From contig JAJDDF010000006.1 of assembly GCA_029260455.1 (NCBI GenBank), positions 186,001 to 250,000 of the forward strand: DNA of 64,000 nucleotides. The letters run 5' to 3'. Positions 54,480 to 62,774 of this stretch are shown here, one piece after another. Every line of letters starts with the position of its first letter. Positions within the stretch are counted from its first letter, which is position 1. This stretch comes from Phycisphaerales bacterium. GTDB lineage: Bacteria; Planctomycetota; Phycisphaerae; Phycisphaerales; UBA1924. Position numbers and translations under genes: made by a program. A model generated the notes under the pieces. It worked only from the letters and a program-made list of their open reading frames with translations. It did not search any database and had not been told where the DNA came from.

Positions 54480-56557
54480 CCGCAATTGACCCGCCAACCG
54501 ACATTCGCTCACACGTGAACACCGACCAGTCCAAGGCGCTGGCCGATATCGCGATCATCATTCCAACATTCAATGAAGAAGTGAACCTGCCGCATGCCCT
54601 TGACAGCGTGATCAACAGGGCAAAACAGGTCTTCGTCATTGATTCTGAATCAACCGATTCGACGCGTGAGATCGCCGAAAACAGAGGCGCATCCGTTGTC
54701 GTGCGCCCCTGGCTTGGCTATGCCGCCCAGAAAAACTGGGCCCTTGACAATCTCCCCATCGAAACGCAATGGGTGTTCATTCTCGATGCGGATGAATCAA
54801 TCACACCCGAACTCTGGGCAGAACTTGCCGACCTCGCCAGCAAGCCCACATGCGATTCGTCCATTGCGGGCTACTACATCAACCGCCTGACCTACTTCAT
54901 GGGCAAGCCAATTCATCACTGCGGCTTTTTTCCAAGTTACAACCTTCGCTTCTTCAAGCGCGGCCTGGCCCGCTATGAAGACCGGCTTGTTCATGAACAC
55001 ATGGTCGTGCAAGGACCGACCTCACGACTGAAGCATGTCATGCTTCATGAAGACCGACGGGGCCTTGAACATTTTGTTGCCAAACACAATCGATATTCAA
55101 CGCTGGAAGCACGCGAGCTGATTCGTGGCTATTCCGATCGGGGTGCACACGCCCAGAAACTCGAACGCGGCATCGCATTCCGGCGCTGGCTGAAATATCA
55201 CATCCTGCCCAAGCTGCCTATCTCCGGCGTGTGGCGATTCTTCTACATGTACATTATTCGGCTTGGGTTTCTTGATGGTGTCTCGGGTCTGCGGTTTTGT
55301 GTGACATTGAGCATTTATGACATGCTCATCTCACTCAAACTGGCAGAACTCCGCCGCGCAGGAATCACGGACGTTTCTTCACTCACTCCCGCGGTGCGCG
55401 GTCTTGCCATAGAAGAAGGCGAGATTGGGGCGGAAACAACTGCGCCCGAACTCAAGGCCGATGCGATCACCGCCGCGCTGGACATCCCCTCGACAACTCC
55501 TGTGCTTGATGACGAGGAGCGCGTGCAGCGCGCCCAAGTGCAGACATCCTCAGATATATCACCTGAACCAGATCCACGTCATGCTCTTGCAGACACGCTG
55601 GAAACCGCCCTTGAACCACAGCGCGAGCCCACAGGCGATTGGCCGGCGTATCGCTCGGTGAAAGTTTCTGTGCTGATTCCTGTCAAAAACGAACAGCACA
55701 ACCTCATCGGCTGCCTCCGCCATCTCCGCTGGGCCGATGAACTAGTCGTCGTTGACAGTCAGTCCACTGACAAAACCATTCCTATTGCACAAGCGCTCGG
55801 CGCCGATGTGTACCAGTTCTATTACTCCAAGGCCGGTTGGCCAAAGAAGAAAAACTGGGGCCTTGAGCATGTGCCGTGGCGCAATGAATGGGTGCTCATC
55901 CTTGATGCTGACGAATACATGACCCCGGATCTCGCTCGTGAAATTGAACGCGTTGTGAACAATGACTGGCAGGCCTCGGATTCCAACAAGGCCGGCTGCG
56001 GCGATGGCTACTGGATCAACCGGCGCTTCATGTTCATGGGCCGATGGATCAAAGGCTGTGGCTATTACCCAAGCTGGAATGTGCGCCTGCTCAAACACAA
56101 AATTGGCCGCTATGAACGCATCGGTACCCTTGGCGATACCGGTTCAGGCGACAACGAAGTGCATGAGCACATCACACTGCCCACCGGTGAGGCTGGCTAT
56201 CTCGAGCATGAGTTCCTGCACTACGCCTACCCGAACCTCAGCTCATGGGTTGAGAAACACGATCGGTACACCACATGGGAAGCCCATGCCATGGGTGCCA
56301 AAGATGAGGGTGGTGTCAACGCCTCGCTCTTTGGTGGTCCCATCCAACGACGGCGCTGGCTCAAACGCTTCAGCCGAAAGCTGCCCTTCCGCCCGTCACT
56401 GCGGTTCCTCTATGGCTACGTCTTCCAGCGCGGCTTCCGCGACGGATATCCCGGATTCGTCATGTGCCGACTGCTTGCCTGGTATGAACTCATGTCCATC
56501 GCAAAACACCGCGAAATGCAAACCCCAAACGCTCAGTGTGAACAGCGCAACAAATGA
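54476..56557 (+). CDS. Tandem two-domain GT2 glycosyltransferase
   Basis: 693 aa containing two GT2 (WaaE/KdtX-like) domains. Domain 1 (about 20-290) has IIIPTFNEEVNLPHALDSV, SESTDSTREIAENRGA, and FILDADESITPELW. Domain 2 (about 395-680) has VSVLIPVKNEQHNLIGCLRH, DSQSTDKTIPIAQALGADV and LILDADEYMTPDLA. Both keep a DADE metal site and an ENGxR-like helix. A low-complexity linker of about 90 residues joins them. It may add two sugars or the same sugar twice. The start overlaps the deacetylase stop. Confidence 0.88.
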   Translation: MTAIDPPTDIRSHVNTDQSKALADIAIIIPTFNEEVNLPHALDSVINRAKQVFVIDSESTDSTREIAENRGASVVVRPWLGYAAQKNWALDNLPIETQWVFILDADESITPELWAELADLASKPTCDSSIAGYYINRLTYFMGKPIHHCGFFPSYNLRFFKRGLARYEDRLVHEHMVVQGPTSRLKHVMLHEDRRGLEHFVAKHNRYSTLEARELIRGYSDRGAHAQKLERGIAFRRWLKYHILPKLPISGVWRFFYMYIIRLGFLDGVSGLRFCVTLSIYDMLISLKLAELRRAGITDVSSLTPAVRGLAIEEGEIGAETTAPELKADAITAALDIPSTTPVLDDEERVQRAQVQTSSDISPEPDPRHALADTLETALEPQREPTGDWPAYRSVKVSVLIPVKNEQHNLIGCLRHLRWADELVVVDSQSTDKTIPIAQALGADVYQFYYSKAGWPKKKNWGLEHVPWRNEWVLILDADEYMTPDLAREIERVVNNDWQASDSNKAGCGDGYWINRRFMFMGRWIKGCGYYPSWNVRLLKHKIGRYERIGTLGDTGSGDNEVHEHITLPTGEAGYLEHEFLHYAYPNLSSWVEKHDRYTTWEAHAMGAKDEGGVNASLFGGPIQRRRWLKRFSRKLPFRPSLRFLYGYVFQRGFRDGYPGFVMCRLLAWYELMSIAKHREMQTPNAQCEQRNK

Positions 56558-57177
56558 ATACCGAGACCAATACACCTGCTCCATCACAGGGTGCGCCCGA
56601 CGAATTTGGCCTTGAACAGCAATTCATCGCCCGTGGCGACAGCCCCTACACCCGCCGAGAGAAAATCGGCCGCATTCTCTGGAACTATCTGGGCCAGAAA
56701 CTCTTCCGCCTGACATTCCACAACTGGTATGGCCTGCGAAATGCCCTCCTCCGAGCGTTTGGGGCCACAATCGGCAATCCTGTCCGGTTTCGACCCACCG
56801 TTCTCGTGGAACAACCGTGGAACCTCACGGTTGGCGATCACTCGTCCGTGGGCGACTACACCACCCTCTACTGCCTGGGAACGGTCACAATTGGTCGGTT
56901 TGTGAGCATTTCACAGCGGGCTCACCTTTGTGCAGGCACCCATGATCTAACTCTGCCTCAATTACCCCTGGTCAGGCCGCCGATCATGGTGCATGATCAA
57001 GTGTGGATAGCCGCCGATAGTTTTGTCGGTCCCAACGTCGTCATCGGCGAAGGGGCGGTTCTTGGGGCACGAGGCTGTGCGTTCAAGGATTTGGCTGCAT
57101 GGGGAATATATGGGGGAAACCCCGCTCGAAAGCTCAGAGATCGACCTCAATTTGAGGTTGGCAAGGGATACCTGTAA
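56554..57177 (+). CDS. WcaF-type acetyltransferase (left-handed beta-helix)
   Basis: 207 aa. The hexapeptide-repeat fold is shown by VGDHSSVGDYTTLYCLGTV, TIGRFVSISQRAHLCAGTHD (catalytic His region), VWIAADSFVGPNVVIGEGAV and the IYGGNPARKLRDR end. It resembles colanic-acid WcaF-like O-acetyltransferases. It would acetylate a residue of the repeat unit. Start in an ATGA overlap with the tandem GT2 gene. Confidence 0.88.
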   Translation: MNTETNTPAPSQGAPDEFGLEQQFIARGDSPYTRREKIGRILWNYLGQKLFRLTFHNWYGLRNALLRAFGATIGNPVRFRPTVLVEQPWNLTVGDHSSVGDYTTLYCLGTVTIGRFVSISQRAHLCAGTHDLTLPQLPLVRPPIMVHDQVWIAADSFVGPNVVIGEGAVLGARGCAFKDLAAWGIYGGNPARKLRDRPQFEVGKGYL

Positions 57178-57215
57178 TCGGACATGGACCAATCCAACCC
57201 GGTGTTTCGGTAGTT

Positions 57216-58187
57216 TTGCCCACATGTCAGCGCCCAACGATGCTCGCGCGCGCCATCGAAAGTGTGCTCCGTCAAACAGTCGTTGATTGGGAATTGATTA
57301 TCTCTGACGATGAACGCACGCCCGGCGAGGGGTGGGCCGTCGCCCGTGCTTACGCAGAACGTGACCCGCGCATTACTGCCGTGCGCAATCATGGCCCGCA
57401 AGGGCAAGCTTCGAATCTTGGCAATGCCATATCTCACGCGCGCGGCGAATGGATCAAGCCCCTGTACGACGATGACGAACTTGAACCAGCCTGCCTGCAG
57501 ACCATGCTCGACGGCCTGTCACGAGCGCCCGGTGCTGTCATGGCCACCTCGCTTGCGATCAATGTCAACGCACACGGCACGGAGCATGCTGAAAAAATCG
57601 GTGAGCGCTTGCCGTTCGAACTGATCGCCCAACATGATGCGCACTATGCGCTCTTCGTGCAGGACCTCGATATTGGTATCCCCTCGCAGGTCATGGTGAG
57701 GCGCGATGTCATCGAAGCCGGTGCGACGATGAAGGATGCCGACGGCATGCCAACCGTGGTTGATCTGTTGTGGTATTCCAATGTCCTTCGTCATGGTGAT
57801 CTGCTGCTCGTCAACGCGCCGCTTGTCAAGCGCTATCAGACCGGGCACACGACGATCACCAGTGAGCTGAGTCGTGAAAAACTCTTCGCCGAGTTCCATG
57901 CCCTGCGCCGGGTCCAGCGTGATCTCATCCCGACGGGTCAGCCAATTCCTTCACTCAGTGAGGCAGATCAGCAACTCCGCCTGATCCAGGCCGCCCTCGA
58001 ATTTCGAGGCGGACGCCTGAGCACGGCCCTGCGACTCATCGCCACCACACCCATCGCGGGCGGGCACAGGTTGTTCGCGTTCTGGCTGCTTCGTCGATTT
58101 TTCCCGGGCCGATTCGCAATCGTTGCAAGGCTCTCGGTTGGCGAAACCATCGCCACCCCGATGCCACGCGAGCGCCGGGCTGCGTAA
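57216..58187 (+). CDS. GT2 glycosyltransferase, probable frameshift at its start
   Basis: 323 aa from the only ordinary in-frame start, TTG 57216, which cuts off the first beta strand of the GT2 fold. In frame just upstream the sequence reads PGVSVVLPTCQRP, the expected GT2 N-terminus, but no usual start codon lies before it. A fitting ATG at 57184 (MDQSNP) is one base out of frame. A one-base loss near 57198-57202 would explain this. Motifs: MLARAIESVLRQTVVDWELI, SDDERTPGEG, PLYDDDELEPACL. Confidence 0.75.
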   Translation: MPTCQRPTMLARAIESVLRQTVVDWELIISDDERTPGEGWAVARAYAERDPRITAVRNHGPQGQASNLGNAISHARGEWIKPLYDDDELEPACLQTMLDGLSRAPGAVMATSLAINVNAHGTEHAEKIGERLPFELIAQHDAHYALFVQDLDIGIPSQVMVRRDVIEAGATMKDADGMPTVVDLLWYSNVLRHGDLLLVNAPLVKRYQTGHTTITSELSREKLFAEFHALRRVQRDLIPTGQPIPSLSEADQQLRLIQAALEFRGGRLSTALRLIATTPIAGGHRLFAFWLLRRFFPGRFAIVARLSVGETIATPMPRERRAA

Positions 58188-58214
58188 TCCTCGCATCGAG
58201 GTACGCTTTCCATT

Positions 58215-59303
58215 ATGCGCATCGCCATCTGCTGGACAGAACTCACCGGGTACACAACTGCATGCTGGCGCGCACTCGCAGCCCGCAAAGATGTCGAACT
58301 CTTTGTGATTGCCCATCGCGGCGGGGGCTCAACGTCCACCTTTGATGCTGACAGCCTCATGAAAGGAATCCCCTCTCTGGTTCTTACACCCGAAGAGGCA
58401 ACTGATGTCGATCGACTTCATAGTGCGCTCAAAGAATTCAATCCTGATGGCGTGATGTTCTGTGGCTGGCTCTTCAAGCCCTACATCGATCTGATGTTCC
58501 GGTTACCAAAAACACTGCCCGTTGCGACATGTCTGAACAACGCATGGCAAGGAACACTGCGTCAGCGTCTGGCACCAATCGTGCGCCGGCGCCTCCTGAG
58601 ACGATTCAATCGCATTATGGTCACCAACGAGCGCAGCTTTCAACTGGCTCACAATCTGGGTTTTACCGAGGCGCAGATCAGTCGTGGCATGAATGGCTTT
58701 GGCTACCGGGCTCACGCCGATGCCACCGCACAGCGCGCTGCCCTCGGCGACTGGCCGAAAAAGTTTCTGTATGTCGGCCAGTACATCGAGCGCAAAGCCG
58801 TACATCTTCTTCTCGATGGATATGAGGCCTACCGCACGCAATCTGAGAACCCATGGTCACTCACATGCTGCGGGCGCGGGCCTTTGAAACCTCGAATCGA
58901 TGCCGCGCCTGGCGTCGAAGACCTTGGCTTTATCCAGCCACCAGAATTGCCCGCAGTGATGGCACAACACGGCACCCTCATCCTCCCAAGCTTCTATGAC
59001 ACATGGGGAGTGGTGATTGCAGAAGCCGCCGCCTCTGGCATGCCGGTGATCGCCACCGAACGATGCGGCGTACAGATCGACGTCATCCGCCCCTACTACA
59101 ACGGGCTCGTCATTCCGACCGGAGACACTCGAGCCATTTCACAGGCCCTCCTCTGGATGGATACGCACTACGATCGTCTGCCCACTATGGGGGCGCGAGC
59201 ACGCCCCTTTGCCGAGGCATTCGGTGAAGAGGCATGGGCCGATCGGTGGGAAGCATTTTTTAGTACTTTGGTGGATGAGTCAACTGCAGCGTTGACCAGT
59301 TGA
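58215..59303 (+). CDS. Glycosyltransferase family 4
   Basis: 362 aa. The N-terminal lobe is MRIAICWTELTGYTTACWRA. The C-terminal GT-B lobe has FLYVGQYIERKAVHLLLDGY, CCGRGPLKPRI, LPSFYDTWGVVIAEAAASGM (the E-x7-E block) and PVIATERCGV. A retaining sugar transferase of the polysaccharide operon; the donor and acceptor are unknown. It begins 27 bases after the GT2 gene. Confidence 0.85.
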   Translation: MRIAICWTELTGYTTACWRALAARKDVELFVIAHRGGGSTSTFDADSLMKGIPSLVLTPEEATDVDRLHSALKEFNPDGVMFCGWLFKPYIDLMFRLPKTLPVATCLNNAWQGTLRQRLAPIVRRRLLRRFNRIMVTNERSFQLAHNLGFTEAQISRGMNGFGYRAHADATAQRAALGDWPKKFLYVGQYIERKAVHLLLDGYEAYRTQSENPWSLTCCGRGPLKPRIDAAPGVEDLGFIQPPELPAVMAQHGTLILPSFYDTWGVVIAEAAASGMPVIATERCGVQIDVIRPYYNGLVIPTGDTRAISQALLWMDTHYDRLPTMGARARPFAEAFGEEAWADRWEAFFSTLVDESTAALTS

Positions 59304-59333
59304 ACACCTCGACCGCGACGCCAGGGAAACACT

Positions 59334-59996
59334 GTGACCGAAACAGACAACACACGCGTGAACACCCACGCTCAAGGTATTCCGGAATTCGGGTTCACAG
59401 AAAAACCTGAACATACTCAGGCCTATCTCTGGCCTGTCATTTTACGATTAGCTGGCAAAATGACTCCCGGAATGCGCATTCTTGACCTTGGGTGCGGCAA
59501 TGGATCAATGGCAGCGTTGTTTGCAAACGAAGGATGCTCTGTACTGGGGGTAGATCCCTCCAAGCAAGGGGTTGCCCACGCCCGCTCGAGAAACCTGCCC
59601 AACACACAATTCATGGAAGGACTCGCCACCCCGGACCTTATCAATCAGCTGGGCGTCGAGCCTTTTGACATGGTCATTTCTACCGAAGTTGTTGAACATC
59701 TCTATGCACCACGCGACTGGGCGGCGTGCGCTTTCCACGCGCTTCGCCCAGGCGGTGCCGCCATTTGCAGCACCCCCTATCATGGGTACGCCAAAAACCT
59801 TCTGTTGGCGCTCACCGGCAAACTCGATCGTCACTTCACCGCACTCTGGGATGGTGGGCACATCAAGTTCTGGAGCCCAAAAACACTTGACATGCTCTTG
59901 ACTGAAGCGGGCTTCGGCAACACGACATGGCGCGGCGCCGGACGCATGCCGCCCCTCTACATGTCCATGGTCATGCGCGCCGAGCGTCCGGAATGA
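59334..59996 (+). CDS. Class I SAM-dependent methyltransferase (UbiG-like)
   Basis: 220 aa, GTG start. Motif I is RILDLGCGNGSMAALFANEG, with DMVISTEVVEHLYAPRDWAA and FHALRPGGAAICSTPYHG. The last 30 residues include GHIKFWSPKTLDMLL, common in methyltransferases of polysaccharide loci. It probably methylates a sugar or the chain end. Its stop overlaps the next start (ATGA). Confidence 0.85.
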   Translation: MTETDNTRVNTHAQGIPEFGFTEKPEHTQAYLWPVILRLAGKMTPGMRILDLGCGNGSMAALFANEGCSVLGVDPSKQGVAHARSRNLPNTQFMEGLATPDLINQLGVEPFDMVISTEVVEHLYAPRDWAACAFHALRPGGAAICSTPYHGYAKNLLLALTGKLDRHFTALWDGGHIKFWSPKTLDMLLTEAGFGNTTWRGAGRMPPLYMSMVMRAERPE

Positions 59997-61198
59997 CCAT
60001 GAAAATACTTCACTTCCTTGAAGGTGTTCGTCTGAAAGACGGCGGTGTTGCCCGCGCAGTGCTTGATAACTGCGCTGTCATCGCAGAGCGTGGGCATCAA
60101 GTCATCCTTGCAACCAAAGATGACACCGATGTCCCCGAGCAATGGAAAAGATCATCCGACTTCGATAATAATTCAGCCTTCCCCGTCATTGTCGTGCTGC
60201 GCGATCCCGGCCCGACAAGCTGGATCGGGCGCTTGCGAACGAGGCTCAGTTCTGCCGACATGGCTCGGATGCAAAAGCTCCTCAACAAAGCTGACGTATT
60301 GCATGTCCATGGCCCATGGGAACCTGACAACACGCGTCTTGCGCGCGCTGCTCATCGGTCAGGCACACCATACATCGTGACGCCGCACGGCATGCTTGAT
60401 GACTGGTGCATGTCACAGCGCGGCCTGAAAAAGCGCCTTGCACTTAAAGTATATGCCTCACGAACACTGGCTGAAGCTGCACTCGTCCAATGCACCGCCT
60501 CCGGCGAAGTCGAACAGGCTCGCAAGTGGATCGGGCATGACCGGATCCAGATCATCCCCTGCGTGATGGTTTTGTCTCCATATCAGACCTTGCCCCCGCG
60601 AACTGAAGTCCGTCGTCTGATTGACGAACCTGAAGATGGGATTCCGCTTGTGTTGTATCTCAGCCGGATTCATTACAAGAAGCAGCCCGAGGTATTGTTG
60701 CGCGCGATTGCCTTGCTGGCGACACGAGGGCAGTCCTGTCGCCTCAATATCGCGGGCACCGGTGAAGCGAGTTATCTCGACAGTCTCAAGCGTCTTGCAA
60801 ATACGCTTGGCATCCAGAATCAGGTGCGCTGGATGGGCATGGTGACCGGGGAGAAGAAAATCGCGGCATATTGCGCGGCAACGGTCTACGCGCTCCCCAC
60901 GAGTCAGGAAAACTTTGGGCTTGTGTATCCGGAGTCCCTCGCCTGCGGCACACCGGTCATCGCAACCAAAGGCGTGGATATCTGGCCTGAACTTGAGTCC
61001 AGCGGCGGTGCGATTATCGCTCCTGCAACGCCCGAGGCCTTCGCAGACGCCATTGGCAGTTTGCTGCGTGACCCAGACCGCGCCCTGACAATGGGTGAAT
61101 CTGGCCGGCAATGGGTCTTTCAGGCCCTGGACGGGCGGAACACTGCTGATCGGATCATCGACCTGTACGAACAGGCCTCGTCTTCAGCACGTAACTGA
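59993..61198 (+). CDS. Glycosyltransferase family 4
   Basis: 401 aa from ATG 59993 in the ATGA overlap; ATG 59999 is a close alternative. N-terminal lobe: KILHFLEGVRLKDGGVARAV and DVLHVHGPWEPDNTRLA with YIVTPHGMLDDW. C-terminal lobe: VLYLSRIHYKKQPEVLLRA, LNIAGTGEASYL, VYALPTSQENFGLVYPESLA and GTPVIATKGVDIW. Typical retaining GT4 of exopolysaccharide loci. Confidence 0.9.
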   Translation: MTMKILHFLEGVRLKDGGVARAVLDNCAVIAERGHQVILATKDDTDVPEQWKRSSDFDNNSAFPVIVVLRDPGPTSWIGRLRTRLSSADMARMQKLLNKADVLHVHGPWEPDNTRLARAAHRSGTPYIVTPHGMLDDWCMSQRGLKKRLALKVYASRTLAEAALVQCTASGEVEQARKWIGHDRIQIIPCVMVLSPYQTLPPRTEVRRLIDEPEDGIPLVLYLSRIHYKKQPEVLLRAIALLATRGQSCRLNIAGTGEASYLDSLKRLANTLGIQNQVRWMGMVTGEKKIAAYCAATVYALPTSQENFGLVYPESLACGTPVIATKGVDIWPELESSGGAIIAPATPEAFADAIGSLLRDPDRALTMGESGRQWVFQALDGRNTADRIIDLYEQASSSARN

Positions 61199-61205
61199 GC
61201 AGATG

Positions 61206-61257
61206 ATCGGCCTCTATCCCCGAAAAGTCCGAGGATAGACGTCCTCGGTCAGCCGAT
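61206..61257 (+). promoter_or_regulatory. Mutually exclusive hairpins ahead of the polymerase gene
   Basis: An outer stem ATCGGC (61206-61211)/GCCGAT (61252-61257) encloses two competing inner hairpins: CTATCC/GGATAG (61214-61219 with 61233-61238) and CCGAGGA/TCCTCGG (61229-61235 with 61242-61248). They share 61233-61235. This resembles an attenuator or RNA switch but has no T-run. Confidence 0.45.
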
Positions 61258-61282
61258 ATCTTCGATTGTCTCTCTGGATGCC

Positions 61283-62770
61283 ATGGAAACACCAGTCGCC
61301 CTCTTCCTGATCGCTGTGTCACTTGGTCTGGTCACCAAGATAGTTCTCGATGCGCTCAGGAAACGAGTCGAAATACTCTCGATTCGCAATTTCTTATTCA
61401 TCGGCTTTATCGTCTTTCAATGTATCGCGGCAGCGGTACCGCTTCTCGCCCAGTACTACCCGCGATATGTTCTCGAGAACCCCTCCAACACTGCGGTCCG
61501 CTATGCGGTTTTGATGTCAATCTTCCTCGTGCTGTTCATCATTCTGTACGACACCGGGCCCTTCGTTGCCAAATGTGCCCGTCGCATGCCACGATCAACC
61601 AGAGTGCCTGACATCTGGAAGTTGTTGCTGCTTGCAAGCATATGCCTTGCGTTGTCCGCAATTCTGCGATTCGGTGTGCTCATTCCACTTATCAATATCC
61701 TGACAACTTACACTGGCCTTGCTTTGGCGAGTATGGCTGCTGGAATTGCTGGATGGGTATGGGCACCGCGCTTGATGAATCCTGCCGTCGCAATTGTCGC
61801 AATCGTAATCGTTCTCAGTGCGCTCTCGGTGACCATTACGAGTTCTTTTGGCCGACGTGGACTCGTGTCCGTGTGTGTGTGTGTGGGTTGGGGAATGTAT
61901 TATTCACACTTCCGCACAATCTCAAAAGCCCGCTATCTCCCATACCTTGCAATCGTCACTGCTGTGGGCGTCTTGTTCATCGCTGTCTTCACGAGTGTCC
62001 GCGGCACAGCGCATGGCAAGAACTATGGTCCACTGGATTACGCAAAACTCATTGCAACGCAGGGCGATCCCATCCGCGGGCTCACGCTCCTGGCTGGCGG
62101 ACAGGAGACGGGCCATGTCAGCATGTGGCTCATGGAGGTCTACCCTGAATCGTACGAGTTCGAAGACATGATGGGTCTTGCATACACCGCCATGGTGCCT
62201 GTACCTCGCGGATGGTGGCTCGACAAGCCTGTGCCCATCAGCCTCCGCATCCCGAAGATGGCAAAATTGCGCCATGTGCAGTTGGGGAGTCTCACGATCG
62301 GCCCCGGAATCCTTGGCACCGCCTGGGCCGACGGCGGGTGGTACCCAATTATTATCTATGCTGCCTTCTTTGCCCTTGCCTTTCGCCTGCTCGACGAGTG
62401 GGTCCGGCTCAACCCCACTGATCTTACGGTCATCCTGCCTGTTGGCGCTGCCCTCGGAGAGGTGATTGCCATCCCCCGCGGAGAAGTAGCTCTTTTCACA
62501 TTCATCTATTTCTACGCCCTCACCACCAGTTGGCTTGCCTTGCGTATGGCAGCGCCTCTCCTCCGTTTTCAACGCATCACCAACGATGAAACCGCTATTC
62601 AGGCCACTACAGCCCTCGCGCCACCCGATCTTGAATCCCATGCGGAACTGGATGATCCCGATGCACTCCAGAATGAGGAACAATGGTCGGAACCCTTGCA
62701 AGAGCGCCCGCGTTTAGACTGGGCAGAGCTCGCTGAGGGGGAAGCATTTGAGGCACCAGAGCGCACATAA
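61283..62770 (+). CDS. Wzy-like polysaccharide polymerase (polytopic)
   Basis: 495 aa, about 11 TMs, ending in an acidic cytoplasmic tail of about 65 residues. The pattern of O-antigen polymerases is present: a large periplasmic loop (about residues 245-345, PVPRGWWLDKP, GPGILGTAWADGGWYP) between TMs and an arginine-rich position (TSSFGRRGLVSV). It would join repeat units on the periplasmic side after the Wzx flippase acts. A (GT)7 tract encodes VCVCV in a TM segment. Family membership is by topology and loop pattern, not a strict motif. Confidence 0.75.
   Translation: METPVALFLIAVSLGLVTKIVLDALRKRVEILSIRNFLFIGFIVFQCIAAAVPLLAQYYPRYVLENPSNTAVRYAVLMSIFLVLFIILYDTGPFVAKCARRMPRSTRVPDIWKLLLLASICLALSAILRFGVLIPLINILTTYTGLALASMAAGIAGWVWAPRLMNPAVAIVAIVIVLSALSVTITSSFGRRGLVSVCVCVGWGMYYSHFRTISKARYLPYLAIVTAVGVLFIAVFTSVRGTAHGKNYGPLDYAKLIATQGDPIRGLTLLAGGQETGHVSMWLMEVYPESYEFEDMMGLAYTAMVPVPRGWWLDKPVPISLRIPKMAKLRHVQLGSLTIGPGILGTAWADGGWYPIIIYAAFFALAFRLLDEWVRLNPTDLTVILPVGAALGEVIAIPRGEVALFTFIYFYALTTSWLALRMAAPLLRFQRITNDETAIQATTALAPPDLESHAELDDPDALQNEEQWSEPLQERPRLDWAELAEGEAFEAPERT
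61871..61884 (+). repeat. (GT)7 microsatellite inside the polymerase gene
   Basis: Seven GT units encode alternating Val and Cys in a membrane helix. Gain or loss of one unit shifts the frame, making this a candidate phase-variation site. Confidence 0.85.
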
Positions 62771-62774
62771 CAGG

